DNA of 18,162 bases from positions 1 to 18,162 of the forward strand of contig JAFZFW010000018.1 of NCBI GenBank assembly GCA_017555685.1. Direction: 5' to 3'. The DNA comes from Methanocorpusculum sp. Its GTDB lineage: Archaea > Halobacteriota > Methanomicrobia > Methanomicrobiales > Methanocorpusculaceae. Within the stretch, counting starts at the first letter, position 1. Each line of letters begins with the position of its first letter. This document shows positions 1-6,822 of this stretch, in pieces. The position numbers and the translations under genes were made by a program. The notes beneath the pieces were generated by a model. That model saw only the letters and a program-made list of their open reading frames with translations, was not told where the DNA came from and made no database searches.

Positions 1-671
1 AGGTCGGAGGCGTTGAAGATATAGAAGAATGCCCAGACAGCCATGCTTGCAGAAATCGTGAGGTAGCCAAGAGCAGATGCAGACTTTTTGAAGTCAGTCT
101 CCTGGTCTGCAGATAAGGTCTTGCCAAGCGGAAGGATAATTCTCTCGGATGCGCAGGCGAAGGCATAGTACAGAGCGAGAACTGCGAGGATGAGGTGAGA
201 GTAGCCATGAATCACATTCATGAGGTTGGCAGGAGAGAGGAAACCGATAATGTTGAATCCCTCAAGTCCAATAAGGAGTGCAAGCGGATACTTTGCCTTG
301 TCTTTTGCTGTCAGCAGAATGAGTGCCAGAATCAGGAGGAAAATCTGAAGAATGGCATTAACAAAGAAAAAATCAACATTATCTCCTGCAGATATTCCAA
401 TCAAACTCGCTGTTGTCATGAGAAGTTTAATCGAACCAAACATCAGGAAGGTAATGGCGATTAAATCACGTTTTCCAAGAACTGCAAGAAGAATGCCGAA
501 TAATAGGAGAAGGATACTGCACACAATATCTGTTCCTGTCAGAACAGACAGAGTATTCTCAGCAGTCTGGGAAAGGAAGGAAGTACAGACCACAAGAGTA
601 GTCAGTGCAAGCACAAAGAATCCCGCGGCGGACAGGTAGTTCCGCATTTCATTTTTTGCTATTTCATTCAT
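1..671 (-). CDS. Multi-pass membrane protein, possibly AceTr (GPR1/FUN34/YaaH) related; 3' end outside window
   Basis: The minus strand reads open from ATG at 671 to the window edge, giving 223 codons with no stop, so the C-terminus is missing. The start has a good ribosome binding site (GGAG, 8 nt upstream). The product is very hydrophobic, with likely membrane helices near residues 13-33, 48-66, 70-93, 101-121, 128-146, 153-173 and 199-219. The block around residues 153-184 (IHGYSHLILAV, then ERIILPLGK) resembles by eye the last helix and LPxG tail of acetate/succinate transporters of the GPR1/FUN34/YaaH family. The NPAPLGL signature of that family is not evident, so the family call is tentative. 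A seventh helix starts after the LPLGK segment, so the protein may be longer than the usual six helices, possibly a duplicated unit. It is divergent from the ABC1 kinase gene. A palindrome at 711-728 lies about 40 bp before its start and may be its operator. Plus-strand reading frames here are shadows of this gene. Confidence 0.75.
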   Translation of the reverse strand, partial: MNEIAKNEMRNYLSAAGFFVLALTTLVVCTSFLSQTAENTLSVLTGTDIVCSILLLLFGILLAVLGKRDLIAITFLMFGSIKLLMTTASLIGISAGDNVDFFFVNAILQIFLLILALILLTAKDKAKYPLALLIGLEGFNIIGFLSPANLMNVIHGYSHLILAVLALYYAFACASERIILPLGKTLSADQETDFKKSASALGYLTISASMAVWAFFYIFNASD

Positions 672-710
672 AACTGAATCTCCAAGTAAGACAAGAAAGG
701 ACTCGTCTTA

Positions 711-728
711 ATCCTACTGTAGTAGGAT
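711..728. promoter_or_regulatory. Palindromic operator-like site 1
   Basis: The 18-mer ATCCTACTGTAGTAGGAT is an inverted repeat with 7-bp arms (ATCCTAC / GTAGGAT) around a TGTA centre. It is the exact reverse complement of the site at 946-963. It lies 40-57 bp upstream of the minus-strand membrane gene, where an archaeal repressor or activator could block or recruit TBP/TFB. The cognate regulator is unknown. Confidence 0.65.
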
Positions 729-826
729 GTAAAGAAAAATGATGACGTTTCAAAATTTGCCGGAATATGCAGATATTTAGGGGTATTTTTCTGCTGATGA
801 TTAATGGAAAACAGATTCGTCTTTCA

Positions 827-844
827 ATCCTACATAAATAGGAA
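827..844. promoter_or_regulatory. Palindromic operator-like site 2 (degenerate)
   Basis: ATCCTACATAAATAGGAA keeps the TCCTA and TAGGA half-sites of the neighbouring sites with the same 16-bp outer spacing, but the centre is not symmetric and the arms are 5-6 bp. Start-to-start distance is 116 bp from site 1 and 119 bp to site 3, so the three are almost evenly spaced. Confidence 0.5.
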
Positions 845-945
845 CGAAAATGCTGTTTTTTAGAGAGGGAGAAAGCGGGCGAAAAATCCGTATTCCGCTC
901 TCCAAAGAAAGATAAAAGAAGATTTTATCATAGATGAAAACTTAT

Positions 946-963
946 ATCCTACTACAGTAGGAT
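946..963. promoter_or_regulatory. Palindromic operator-like site 3, overlapping a TATA-like element
   Basis: ATCCTACTACAGTAGGAT is an inverted repeat with 7-bp arms and is identical to site 1 read on the other strand. A TATA-like TTATAT (942-947) overlaps its left edge, so a bound regulator could control a plus-strand promoter there, which would give the ABC1 gene a leader of about 135 nt. Confidence 0.6.
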
Positions 964-1060
964 TACAACTGCTCTTTTCAAAACCCGGGAAAACCTGGAT
1001 TCACTGTATGATTCCTTAGCCACAGCAGACAAAATACAGACAAGAGCATTCCCCCGAAGA

Positions 1061-1074
1061 AATACTATATCTAC
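1061..1074 (+). promoter_or_regulatory. Candidate TATA box for the ABC1 kinase gene
   Basis: AATACTATATCTAC lies about 40 bp before the ATG at 1108. Transcription starting about 26 bp downstream would leave a leader of roughly 10-15 nt. No strong ribosome binding site precedes the start. Confidence 0.4.
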
Positions 1075-1107
1075 CTATGCGGCCTACAATACTACATAAC
1101 GGTCAAA

Positions 1108-2760
1108 ATGGGAAATATGAGCCTTCGACGATACGGACAGATTGCCGATGTTTTAGTCAAATACGGATTCGGCTTCTACTTAAATGAACTCTTCCCGGGT
1201 GCAGCCATCTCCAGAACCGCAAAGAAGAGTCAGGCAGACGAATACAGTGAATACTCCGTCTATGCCAGATTCCGCATGGCTCTCGAAGACTTAGGCCCGA
1301 CCTTTGTCAAGTTCGGTCAGCTCATGAGTACCAGAACCGAACTCTTCCCGCAGGAGATGATTGCAGAACTCTCCAAACTGCAGGACAGAGTAGGTGTTGT
1401 TCCTTTCGACGAGGTAATCCCGACACTCGATAACTACATCCCCGACTGGAGAGACCTGTTCACCTCCATTGACCCGAAGCCCTTAGCCGCCGCCTCCATT
1501 TCCCAGGTGTACCGTGCGGTCACCGAAGACGGAACGGTTCTCGCTCTCAAAGTTCAGAGACCGAAGATTGCCGAGAAAATCGAGCAGGACATCGGTCTTC
1601 TGCGTTCCATCGCAAAACTCATCGAAGAGAAAAAGCCCGAGCTTCGCATGTACAACCCGGTATCGTTAGTCGAAGACTTCGGCGTCCAGATTAAAAAAGA
1701 GCTGGACTTCACCCGGGACGGAAACAACGCCGAGCGCCTTGCCCGCAACATGAAGCGCTCCGGCCTTCCGCGGATTAAAATTCCGAAAATCTACTGGGAA
1801 TACTCGGGAAAAGAACTCCTTGCGATGGAGTTTATTGCCGGATTCAGAAGTGACGATGTAGAGACCATCAAATCCCACGGAATCGACCCCAAAGAACTGG
1901 CAAACTTAGGGCTTAAGGCTTTCATGATTCAGATTTTCCAGGACGGCTTCTACCACGGAGACCCGCACGCAGGAAATATTCAGGTGTCTCCCAAGGGAGA
2001 AATTGTCTTCCTCGACTTTGGCGTCTGCGGTGTCCTGATGAAGGACATGCGAAACAAGTTCATCTCTTTGATGCTTGCACTCTTCTCCGCAGACACAGAC
2101 TTAACGCTTCGCTGTATCAAAAACTTAGGCGTCAAAATCCCGCAGTCAGGTATAGAAGAAATCCGCGGAGAACTCTACCTTGCCCTGCAGGACTTCAAAG
2201 AGATGGGAAGCCGCATGAACTTCCCGGCTCTCCTTGGAACCGTACAGGAACTCTTCCAGAGAAACAACATCAGAATCCCGCCGAACATCATGCAGCTCTT
2301 AAAGGCGCTGATGCTGGTCTCCAACATCGCCTTCACGCTCGATCCCGACCTGCAGTTTGTCGACGAAGCCCAGCCGTTCTTAAAACAGATTCTGGCTGAA
2401 GACATGAAAAGCCCGGACACCGTACAAAAGCGGATGCTTGAGGCAAAAATGAAGATGGAAGATCTCGCCAATGTCCCCAAACAGATAAGCAGTGTTTTGG
2501 AGATGGCATCCGAGGGCAAACTCAAAGTAGACATCGCCGCAAAAGAGGTCGGACGCTTGAGTGACACCATCAGCAGTTCAGTTGACAAACTCGTCATCGG
2601 TTTGATGATGGCATCAATTGTTATCGGTCTCTCGCTTGTTATGATGAGCCAGAACTTTACGATGAGCTTCATCCCGATTGTTGCCTACATAGTTGCCGTC
2701 ATTATAATTATTGTTGTCTTCTGGACAATGCGTGCCCGTTCACGCAGAATCAAAAACTAA
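1108..2760 (+). CDS. ABC1/UbiB-family atypical protein kinase-like protein, membrane anchored
   Basis: The 550-residue product has the complete set of ABC1 (UbiB/ADCK/COQ8) motifs: KFGQ at 68-71 in the N-terminal extension, the Ala-rich loop AAAS at 127-130, the ATP-binding Lys 148, the catalytic segment HGDPHAGN at 283-290 and DFG at 303-305. Two C-terminal membrane helices (about 496-513 and 521-541) match the usual UbiB anchor. Characterised relatives are ATPases or kinase-like proteins needed for ubiquinone synthesis or lipid handling. Methanomicrobiales are not known to make quinones, so the substrate here is unknown and more likely another isoprenoid or membrane lipid (inference). The start at 1108 is the first ATG; 1117 is an alternative. 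The gene ends 39 bp before the transporter gene, which has its own promoter. Confidence 0.93.
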   Translation: MGNMSLRRYGQIADVLVKYGFGFYLNELFPGAAISRTAKKSQADEYSEYSVYARFRMALEDLGPTFVKFGQLMSTRTELFPQEMIAELSKLQDRVGVVPFDEVIPTLDNYIPDWRDLFTSIDPKPLAAASISQVYRAVTEDGTVLALKVQRPKIAEKIEQDIGLLRSIAKLIEEKKPELRMYNPVSLVEDFGVQIKKELDFTRDGNNAERLARNMKRSGLPRIKIPKIYWEYSGKELLAMEFIAGFRSDDVETIKSHGIDPKELANLGLKAFMIQIFQDGFYHGDPHAGNIQVSPKGEIVFLDFGVCGVLMKDMRNKFISLMLALFSADTDLTLRCIKNLGVKIPQSGIEEIRGELYLALQDFKEMGSRMNFPALLGTVQELFQRNNIRIPPNIMQLLKALMLVSNIAFTLDPDLQFVDEAQPFLKQILAEDMKSPDTVQKRMLEAKMKMEDLANVPKQISSVLEMASEGKLKVDIAAKEVGRLSDTISSSVDKLVIGLMMASIVIGLSLVMMSQNFTMSFIPIVAYIVAVIIIIVVFWTMRARSRRIKN

Positions 2761-2767
2761 TCCTCTT

Positions 2768-2778
2768 AATTTATAACA
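2768..2778 (+). promoter_or_regulatory. TATA box implying a leaderless SNF transporter mRNA
   Basis: AATTTATAACA is centred about 27 bp before the ATG at 2800. Archaeal initiation would then fall at or next to the start codon, and no ribosome binding site is present, which fits a leaderless transcript. Confidence 0.5.
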
Positions 2779-2799
2779 TCCTGCATTCAATAATACCAT

Positions 2800-4140
2800 A
2801 TGTCTGATGACGGAGGACGCGGAGGATTCAGCGATTCACTGGGTTTTATCCTGACTGCAGCTGGAACTGCTGTCGGTCTTGGATGTATCTGGAGATTCCC
2901 CTACCTTACCGCTGAGCATGGCGGAGGACTCTTTATCCTTTGTTACCTTGCTATTCTTCTGACATTTGGAATCACCTTAATGGCTGTTGAGTTTGCTATC
3001 GGCAGACGAACCGGACTTGGTGTTCTTGATGCATTCACCAACCTCAACCCGAAGTTCAAGTTCTTAGGGGTAACCTGTATCGTTGTCTGTGCACTCAGTC
3101 AGCCGTATTTTGCCGTTCTCGGAGCCAATATTACCAAATACGGATTCCTGTATCTTTCCGGAGCAGGAGCTGAAGCAGCCGCTCCCGGATTCTACTCTGC
3201 ATACATCGCATCAACCTTTGAGCCGCTTCTCTGGCTCGGATTCTACCTTATAATTGCCGGAATTATCGTCTACTGCGGAGTGCAGGGAGGTATCGAACGC
3301 GTCTGCAAAGTAGTTCTTCCGATGGAGATTATCTTAATAGCAATTCTGGTCTATGACTGCTTAAGTCTCCCAGGAGCGATGGACGGACTTGTCTACTTCT
3401 TAGCTCCGCATCCGGAAAACTTCGGTGCGGATTCAGTTCTGGCAGCACTCGGACAGGTGTTCTACTCGCTCTCACTGGGACTTGGTGTGATGGTGACCTT
3501 CGGATCGTACCTGAACAAGAAGGCCAACATCTTCAAATCATCAGGCTCTGCAGTATTCTTCACCTTCATCGTCTCCATGCTTTCCGGAGCACTCATCGTT
3601 CCGGCAAGCTACCTCTATACCGCCGGTGACCCGGCAGCAATTGGATCCGGCGGACTTTTTGAATCACTGCCGCTGGTGTTTTCCATGATGCCGTTTGGCG
3701 CTGTCACCGGATGTGCATTCTTCATCCTGCTTGCATTTGCCGCCTTAACCTCCACAATCGCCGAGTTTGAAGTGGTGGTTACCGCACTCAAAGACCGGCT
3801 TGGATTTTCCCGTCTCAAGGGAGTTCTCATCATGGGCATCTATGTCTTTATCGTCGCGGGAATCATCTCGCTTGGATACGGAGTGCTCGACTGGATTCGC
3901 ATCGGAGACATGTACTTGCTCGAAATGTTCGACTTCGCAAGTGGTACAATTCTTCTCCCGCTGATGGTTCTGTTAATCTGTCTTCTGGTCGGTTACTTCT
4001 CCCGCCCGAAGATTATTTTAGATGAGATGAACCTCAAAGAGGGATCACTGCTGCGCTATGCAATGATGATTCTGATTAAGTTCGTCTGTCCGGTCTGTAT
4101 CGCGCTTATCTTCGTGACCAACATCATTGGAATGTTTTAA
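2800..4140 (+). CDS. Neurotransmitter:sodium symporter (SNF/NSS) family transporter, LeuT fold
   Basis: The 446-residue integral membrane protein has the prokaryotic SNF length (11-12 helices). The signature first helix reads GTAVGLGCIWRFPY at residues 22-35, followed by GGG at 41-43. Helix 6 carries the unwound SLSLGLG (223-229) and helix 8 carries AALTST (314-319). Family members import amino acids or related amines with Na+. By ungapped alignment to remembered LeuT, the Na2 ligands are kept (Gly22, Val25, Ala314, Thr317, Ser318). The Na1 site looks altered: Cys29 replaces the near-invariant Asn, Ser223 replaces Thr254, and Thr255 replaces Asn286. Ser259 falls at the chloride/Glu290 position. 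The gene has its own promoter and ends at a T-rich tract. The substrate cannot be told from sequence. Confidence 0.93.
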   Translation: MSDDGGRGGFSDSLGFILTAAGTAVGLGCIWRFPYLTAEHGGGLFILCYLAILLTFGITLMAVEFAIGRRTGLGVLDAFTNLNPKFKFLGVTCIVVCALSQPYFAVLGANITKYGFLYLSGAGAEAAAPGFYSAYIASTFEPLLWLGFYLIIAGIIVYCGVQGGIERVCKVVLPMEIILIAILVYDCLSLPGAMDGLVYFLAPHPENFGADSVLAALGQVFYSLSLGLGVMVTFGSYLNKKANIFKSSGSAVFFTFIVSMLSGALIVPASYLYTAGDPAAIGSGGLFESLPLVFSMMPFGAVTGCAFFILLAFAALTSTIAEFEVVVTALKDRLGFSRLKGVLIMGIYVFIVAGIISLGYGVLDWIRIGDMYLLEMFDFASGTILLPLMVLLICLLVGYFSRPKIILDEMNLKEGSLLRYAMMILIKFVCPVCIALIFVTNIIGMF

Positions 4141-4150
4141 CATCTCCTCT

Positions 4151-4158
4151 CTTTTTTC
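4151..4158 (+). terminator. T-tract terminator after the SNF transporter
   Basis: A run of six T (4152-4157) within a pyrimidine-rich stretch begins 11 nt after the stop. Archaeal RNA polymerase can terminate at such U-tracts. No stem is evident. Confidence 0.4.
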
Positions 4159-4198
4159 CGCTCCATATTGCTCATGGAAAACAGTGCTCCGAACACCA

Positions 4199-4239
4199 AT
4201 CTTATATAAATATGTATGCTTACAGCAAGTATATATACA
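4199..4239 (+). promoter_or_regulatory. Two TATA-like elements before the radical SAM gene
   Basis: TTATATAAA (4202-4210) and TATATATAC (4230-4238) precede the ATG at 4284. The distal one predicts a leader of about 50 nt, the proximal one a leader of about 25 nt. The weak GCTGAT motif just before the start could act as a ribosome binding site. Confidence 0.45.
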
Positions 4240-4283
4240 AATGACGCAAATCTCTAATTACAGACTTGAAATAGCTGATAATT

Positions 4284-5675
4284 ATGTCCGATATGAGTAT
4301 AAAACAGAGACTTCAGGCATTTGGAATCAAACGGATTCTGAACTACCTTGACACAAACCCTGATGAAAATATCCCCAAGGTTCTTGACTGGGTGGAACGG
4401 TTTGATAAAGACAAGACCTTAGTGGAAGACGGACCGCTGCCAACGGTCAAACGCGTTTTATCCGATAAGGAAGGTGTCTGGTACAAGTTTGTCCGCGACT
4501 TGTATGCAGACGTTGATGATGATTTCAGAAAAAAGGTTTTTGAGAATTTTATTGTAAACTCCGTAATCCTTGGCCGCGAGAAGAAGATTAAACTCCGCGA
4601 TGAGGAAGGATGCAACATTCCCTGGGCAATTTTAATGGACCCGACATCAGCCTGTAATTTAGCATGCGTTGGATGCTGGGCTGCCGAGTACGGCCACAAG
4701 ATGAATCTCACCTTGGAAGAATGGGATTCAATCATCACCCAGGCAAAAGAGATGGGTACATACTTCTTCATCTATTCCGGCGGCGAACCGCTGGTTCGAA
4801 AGAAGGACATCATCAAAATGTGTGAAAAGCACAACGACTGTATCTTCTTATCTTTTACCAATGGAACATTAATCGATGAGGATTTCGCAAAAGAGATGCT
4901 CCGCGTTGGAAACTTCATTCCGGCAATCAGTGTTGAAGGAGATGCAAAAGCAACCGATGACCGCCGCGGAATCGGCGTGTATAATCGCTTAACCCGCGGC
5001 ATGGAGATTTTACAGCGCAACAAACTGCCGTTTGGTATCTCCTGCTGTTATACAAGCAAAAATGTGGAGGCAATCGGAAACGATGCGTTCATCGATGATA
5101 TGATTGCCAAAGGAGCCAAGTTTGCCTGGTTCTTCACCTACATGCCGGTTGGACGCGATGCAGTCCCGGAGCTTATCGCACGCCCGGAGCAGAGAGAACA
5201 CATGTACCGCTTTGTCCGCCACATCAGAGAGAGCCGCCCGATTTTTGCAATCGACTTCTGGAACGACGGAGAATATGTAAACGGCTGTGTAGCAGGCGGC
5301 AGATTCTATCTCCATATCAATGCAAACGGTGACATCGAACCGTGCGCATTCATCCATTACTCGGACTCCAACATCCGGGAAAAAACGCTTCTTGAAGCAT
5401 ACAAGTCCCCGCTGTTTATGCAGTACCGCGAAAACCAGCCGTTCAACCATAATCACTTACGCCCCTGCCCCTGCCTCGACAACCCGCATAAGTTAGTCGA
5501 GATGGTGGAAAAGTCCGGCGCAAAGTCTACGGATGTTCAGGCGCCGGAAGATGTCCATGACTTAGCGGCAAAGTGCGAGAGCGTTGCAGAAAACTGGGGA
5601 AGTCGTGCGGATGAACTGTGGGCGGAAAACCGTGCCGCAAAAGCTGCATCCCGTGCAGAAGCACAGGAAGCATAA
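4284..5675 (+). CDS. Radical SAM protein with a SPASM/Twitch-like C-terminal cysteine region
   Basis: The 463-residue product has the radical SAM cluster motif CNLACVGC (Cys124, Cys128, Cys131) and the SAM-binding GGEP at 166-169, preceded by a helical N-terminal region of about 110 residues. The C-terminal half has Cys335, Cys354, Cys395 and Cys397 in contexts like GDIEPCAF and RPCPCLD, as expected for an auxiliary Fe-S cluster of the SPASM/Twitch kind. The last 45 residues are rich in Ala, Glu and Arg and probably form a charged helix. Such enzymes modify peptides or proteins, or build cofactors, through a 5'-deoxyadenosyl radical. No precursor peptide gene or partner substrate gene is seen, so the reaction is unknown. 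The flavodoxin-like gene 53 bp downstream could supply electrons (inference). Confidence 0.9.
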   Translation: MSDMSIKQRLQAFGIKRILNYLDTNPDENIPKVLDWVERFDKDKTLVEDGPLPTVKRVLSDKEGVWYKFVRDLYADVDDDFRKKVFENFIVNSVILGREKKIKLRDEEGCNIPWAILMDPTSACNLACVGCWAAEYGHKMNLTLEEWDSIITQAKEMGTYFFIYSGGEPLVRKKDIIKMCEKHNDCIFLSFTNGTLIDEDFAKEMLRVGNFIPAISVEGDAKATDDRRGIGVYNRLTRGMEILQRNKLPFGISCCYTSKNVEAIGNDAFIDDMIAKGAKFAWFFTYMPVGRDAVPELIARPEQREHMYRFVRHIRESRPIFAIDFWNDGEYVNGCVAGGRFYLHINANGDIEPCAFIHYSDSNIREKTLLEAYKSPLFMQYRENQPFNHNHLRPCPCLDNPHKLVEMVEKSGAKSTDVQAPEDVHDLAAKCESVAENWGSRADELWAENRAAKAASRAEAQEA

Positions 5676-5679
5676 TCCC

Positions 5680-5687
5680 CTTTTTTC
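5680..5687 (+). terminator. T-tract terminator after the radical SAM gene
   Basis: Six T (5681-5686) follow the stop codon by 5 nt, with no stem. This may be a U-tract terminator, and it is followed at once by the next gene's TATA element. Confidence 0.35.
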
Positions 5688-5692
5688 CCATA

Positions 5693-5703
5693 ACCTTATA
5701 CGA
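5693..5703 (+). promoter_or_regulatory. TATA box for the flavodoxin-Nudix pair
   Basis: ACCTTATACGA is centred about 30 bp before the ATG at 5729, so the transcript would start within a few nucleotides of the start codon. Confidence 0.4.
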
Positions 5704-5728
5704 TTGAGCGCCGTATTTTACAGTACGC

Positions 5729-6223
5729 ATGAAGGCAGTTGTTCTCTATCGGTCAAAATACGGAAGCACGAAGCAGTATGCTCTGTGGATTGCAGAAGAG
5801 CTTGGTGCAGATATTTTCCCGGCAGATACATTCTCTGCAGAACAGTTTTCCACATATGATACAGTAATCTTCGGCGCTCCAATCTTTGGCGGGGCGATTT
5901 TAGGGATTGCAGCGGTTGCTGACAATATGGCTGTCCTCAAAGAAAAGCGGCTGTTTGTTTTTACGGTCGGCATCACTTCTCCGGATGCGGAAAAGAATCT
6001 TTCCGACCTGCGGGAGAAGAACTTCCCTGACTCTCTGATTAAGCAGGCAGAACACTTCCACCTCCGCGGAGCACTGGAAGCAGAAAAGCTTACCTTTGGA
6101 CACAAACTTCTGCTGAAGATGATTAATTCATCCATGAGAAATAAACTCGACCTGCATCAAAACCATGTCTCCTTTGAGGCAATTCTGCCGCTGATTGAAG
6201 CGGTACGGAGGGAAAATCCATGA
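5729..6223 (+). CDS. Flavodoxin-domain protein (HemG/flavodoxin-like)
   Basis: The 164-residue product starts with a beta strand and the FMN phosphate-binding loop YRSKYGSTKQ (7-16). YDTVIFGAPIFGG (43-55) corresponds to the second FMN loop, and FTVGITSP (78-85) follows the third strand. The segment FHLRGAL (110-116) recalls the FxxRGxL region of HemG-type, menaquinone-dependent protoporphyrinogen oxidases. The fold therefore predicts an FMN-binding electron carrier or oxidoreductase; a protoporphyrinogen oxidase role is unproven. Its stop overlaps the start of the Nudix gene (ATGA), so the two are translationally coupled. It may reduce the upstream radical SAM enzyme, judged only from proximity. 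Confidence 0.82.
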   Translation: MKAVVLYRSKYGSTKQYALWIAEELGADIFPADTFSAEQFSTYDTVIFGAPIFGGAILGIAAVADNMAVLKEKRLFVFTVGITSPDAEKNLSDLREKNFPDSLIKQAEHFHLRGALEAEKLTFGHKLLLKMINSSMRNKLDLHQNHVSFEAILPLIEAVRRENP

Positions 6224-6729
6224 CAATAATCTACGACACCCCGCGGCTTGTTATCGAGACAAAAGACATCACGCTTCCAAACGGCAAAGAGCGGAAGTAT
6301 CTGTTTGTACAGCCGGTGGAAGCGGTCTGTATTCTGCCGACGGATGAAGAGTATGTGTATCTTATCCGGCAGTACCGTGCAGTAATCGACTCGTATATCT
6401 TAGAGGTTCCTGCCGGCGGCATGGATAAGGCTGGCGAGAGCCGTGAAGATGCCGCACGCCGCGAGCTTGCCGAAGAGGCACGGATGAAAGCAGAAGAGAT
6501 TATTCCCCGCGGATTTGTGTATTCATCCCCAGGGTTCTGTACGGAAAAGCTCTGGCTCTTTGAGGCGAGAGGGCTTTCGCCGTGTGAGGATCTGGCGATG
6601 GATGAGGACGAGATTATTGAGTCTGTGAAGGTGAAGCGGGATGATGTCTTCGGCATGATTACATCAGGCGAGATTTCGGATGCGAAGACGATTGCACTGC
6701 TGACACGAGTACTTGCGAAGGAGAAATGA
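6220..6729 (+). CDS. Nudix hydrolase, ADP-ribose pyrophosphatase-like
   Basis: The 169-residue product has a Nudix box starting at Gly67: G-x5-E73-x7-R81-E82-L83-x-E85-E86, with Ala87 where Gly is usual. The arrangement of an N-terminal beta sheet, the LEVPAGG lead-in and the box in the middle matches the ADP-ribose pyrophosphatase (NudF-like) group, which splits ADP-sugars to AMP and a sugar phosphate. Pro104 and Gly105 (SSPGFCTEK) lie about 20 residues after the box, as in that group. A GGAGG ribosome binding site (6208-6212) lies inside the end of the flavodoxin gene, and the ATG overlaps that gene's stop by 4 nt. The substrate is inferred from the family and not shown. Confidence 0.88.
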   Translation: MTIIYDTPRLVIETKDITLPNGKERKYLFVQPVEAVCILPTDEEYVYLIRQYRAVIDSYILEVPAGGMDKAGESREDAARRELAEEARMKAEEIIPRGFVYSSPGFCTEKLWLFEARGLSPCEDLAMDEDEIIESVKVKRDDVFGMITSGEISDAKTIALLTRVLAKEK

Positions 6730-6785
6730 GGGAAGTAATGCCCGCCGGTTGACACGCAAAACACACTCAACACCCGGGGGCAAAC

Positions 6786-6799
6786 CTACTATTTTATCT
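6786..6799 (+). promoter_or_regulatory. TATA box for the cofE operon
   Basis: CTACTATTTTATCT lies about 30 bp before the ATG at 6823. There is no ribosome binding site, so this mRNA is probably leaderless or nearly so. Confidence 0.4.
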
Positions 6800-6822
6800 T
6801 CATACAAAAGAAAAACAAAACT

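Larger units (their letters stand above)
672..1107. other. 436-bp divergent intergenic region
   Basis: This AT-rich gap separates the divergent membrane-protein and ABC1-kinase genes. It holds the three palindromes and two candidate plus-strand TATA elements (942-947 and 1064-1072). Only very short reading frames occur (for example 14 codons), none with a convincing start signal. I see no tRNA or clear snoRNA-like box pair. Confidence 0.6.

Noticed and set aside
195..639. Plus-strand reading frames of 89 and 95 codons
   Set aside because: They lie antisense to the strongly hydrophobic minus-strand gene that starts at 671 with a good ribosome binding site, and their translations look like shadow sequence.
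794..840. TGATGA-like box C in the first intergenic region, as a C/D guide RNA
   Set aside because: No matching CTGA box D at suitable spacing was found, and the stretch overlaps palindrome site 2.
4127..4351. 74-codon plus-strand frame between the transporter and the radical SAM gene
   Set aside because: It overlaps both genes in another frame and runs through both candidate promoter elements.
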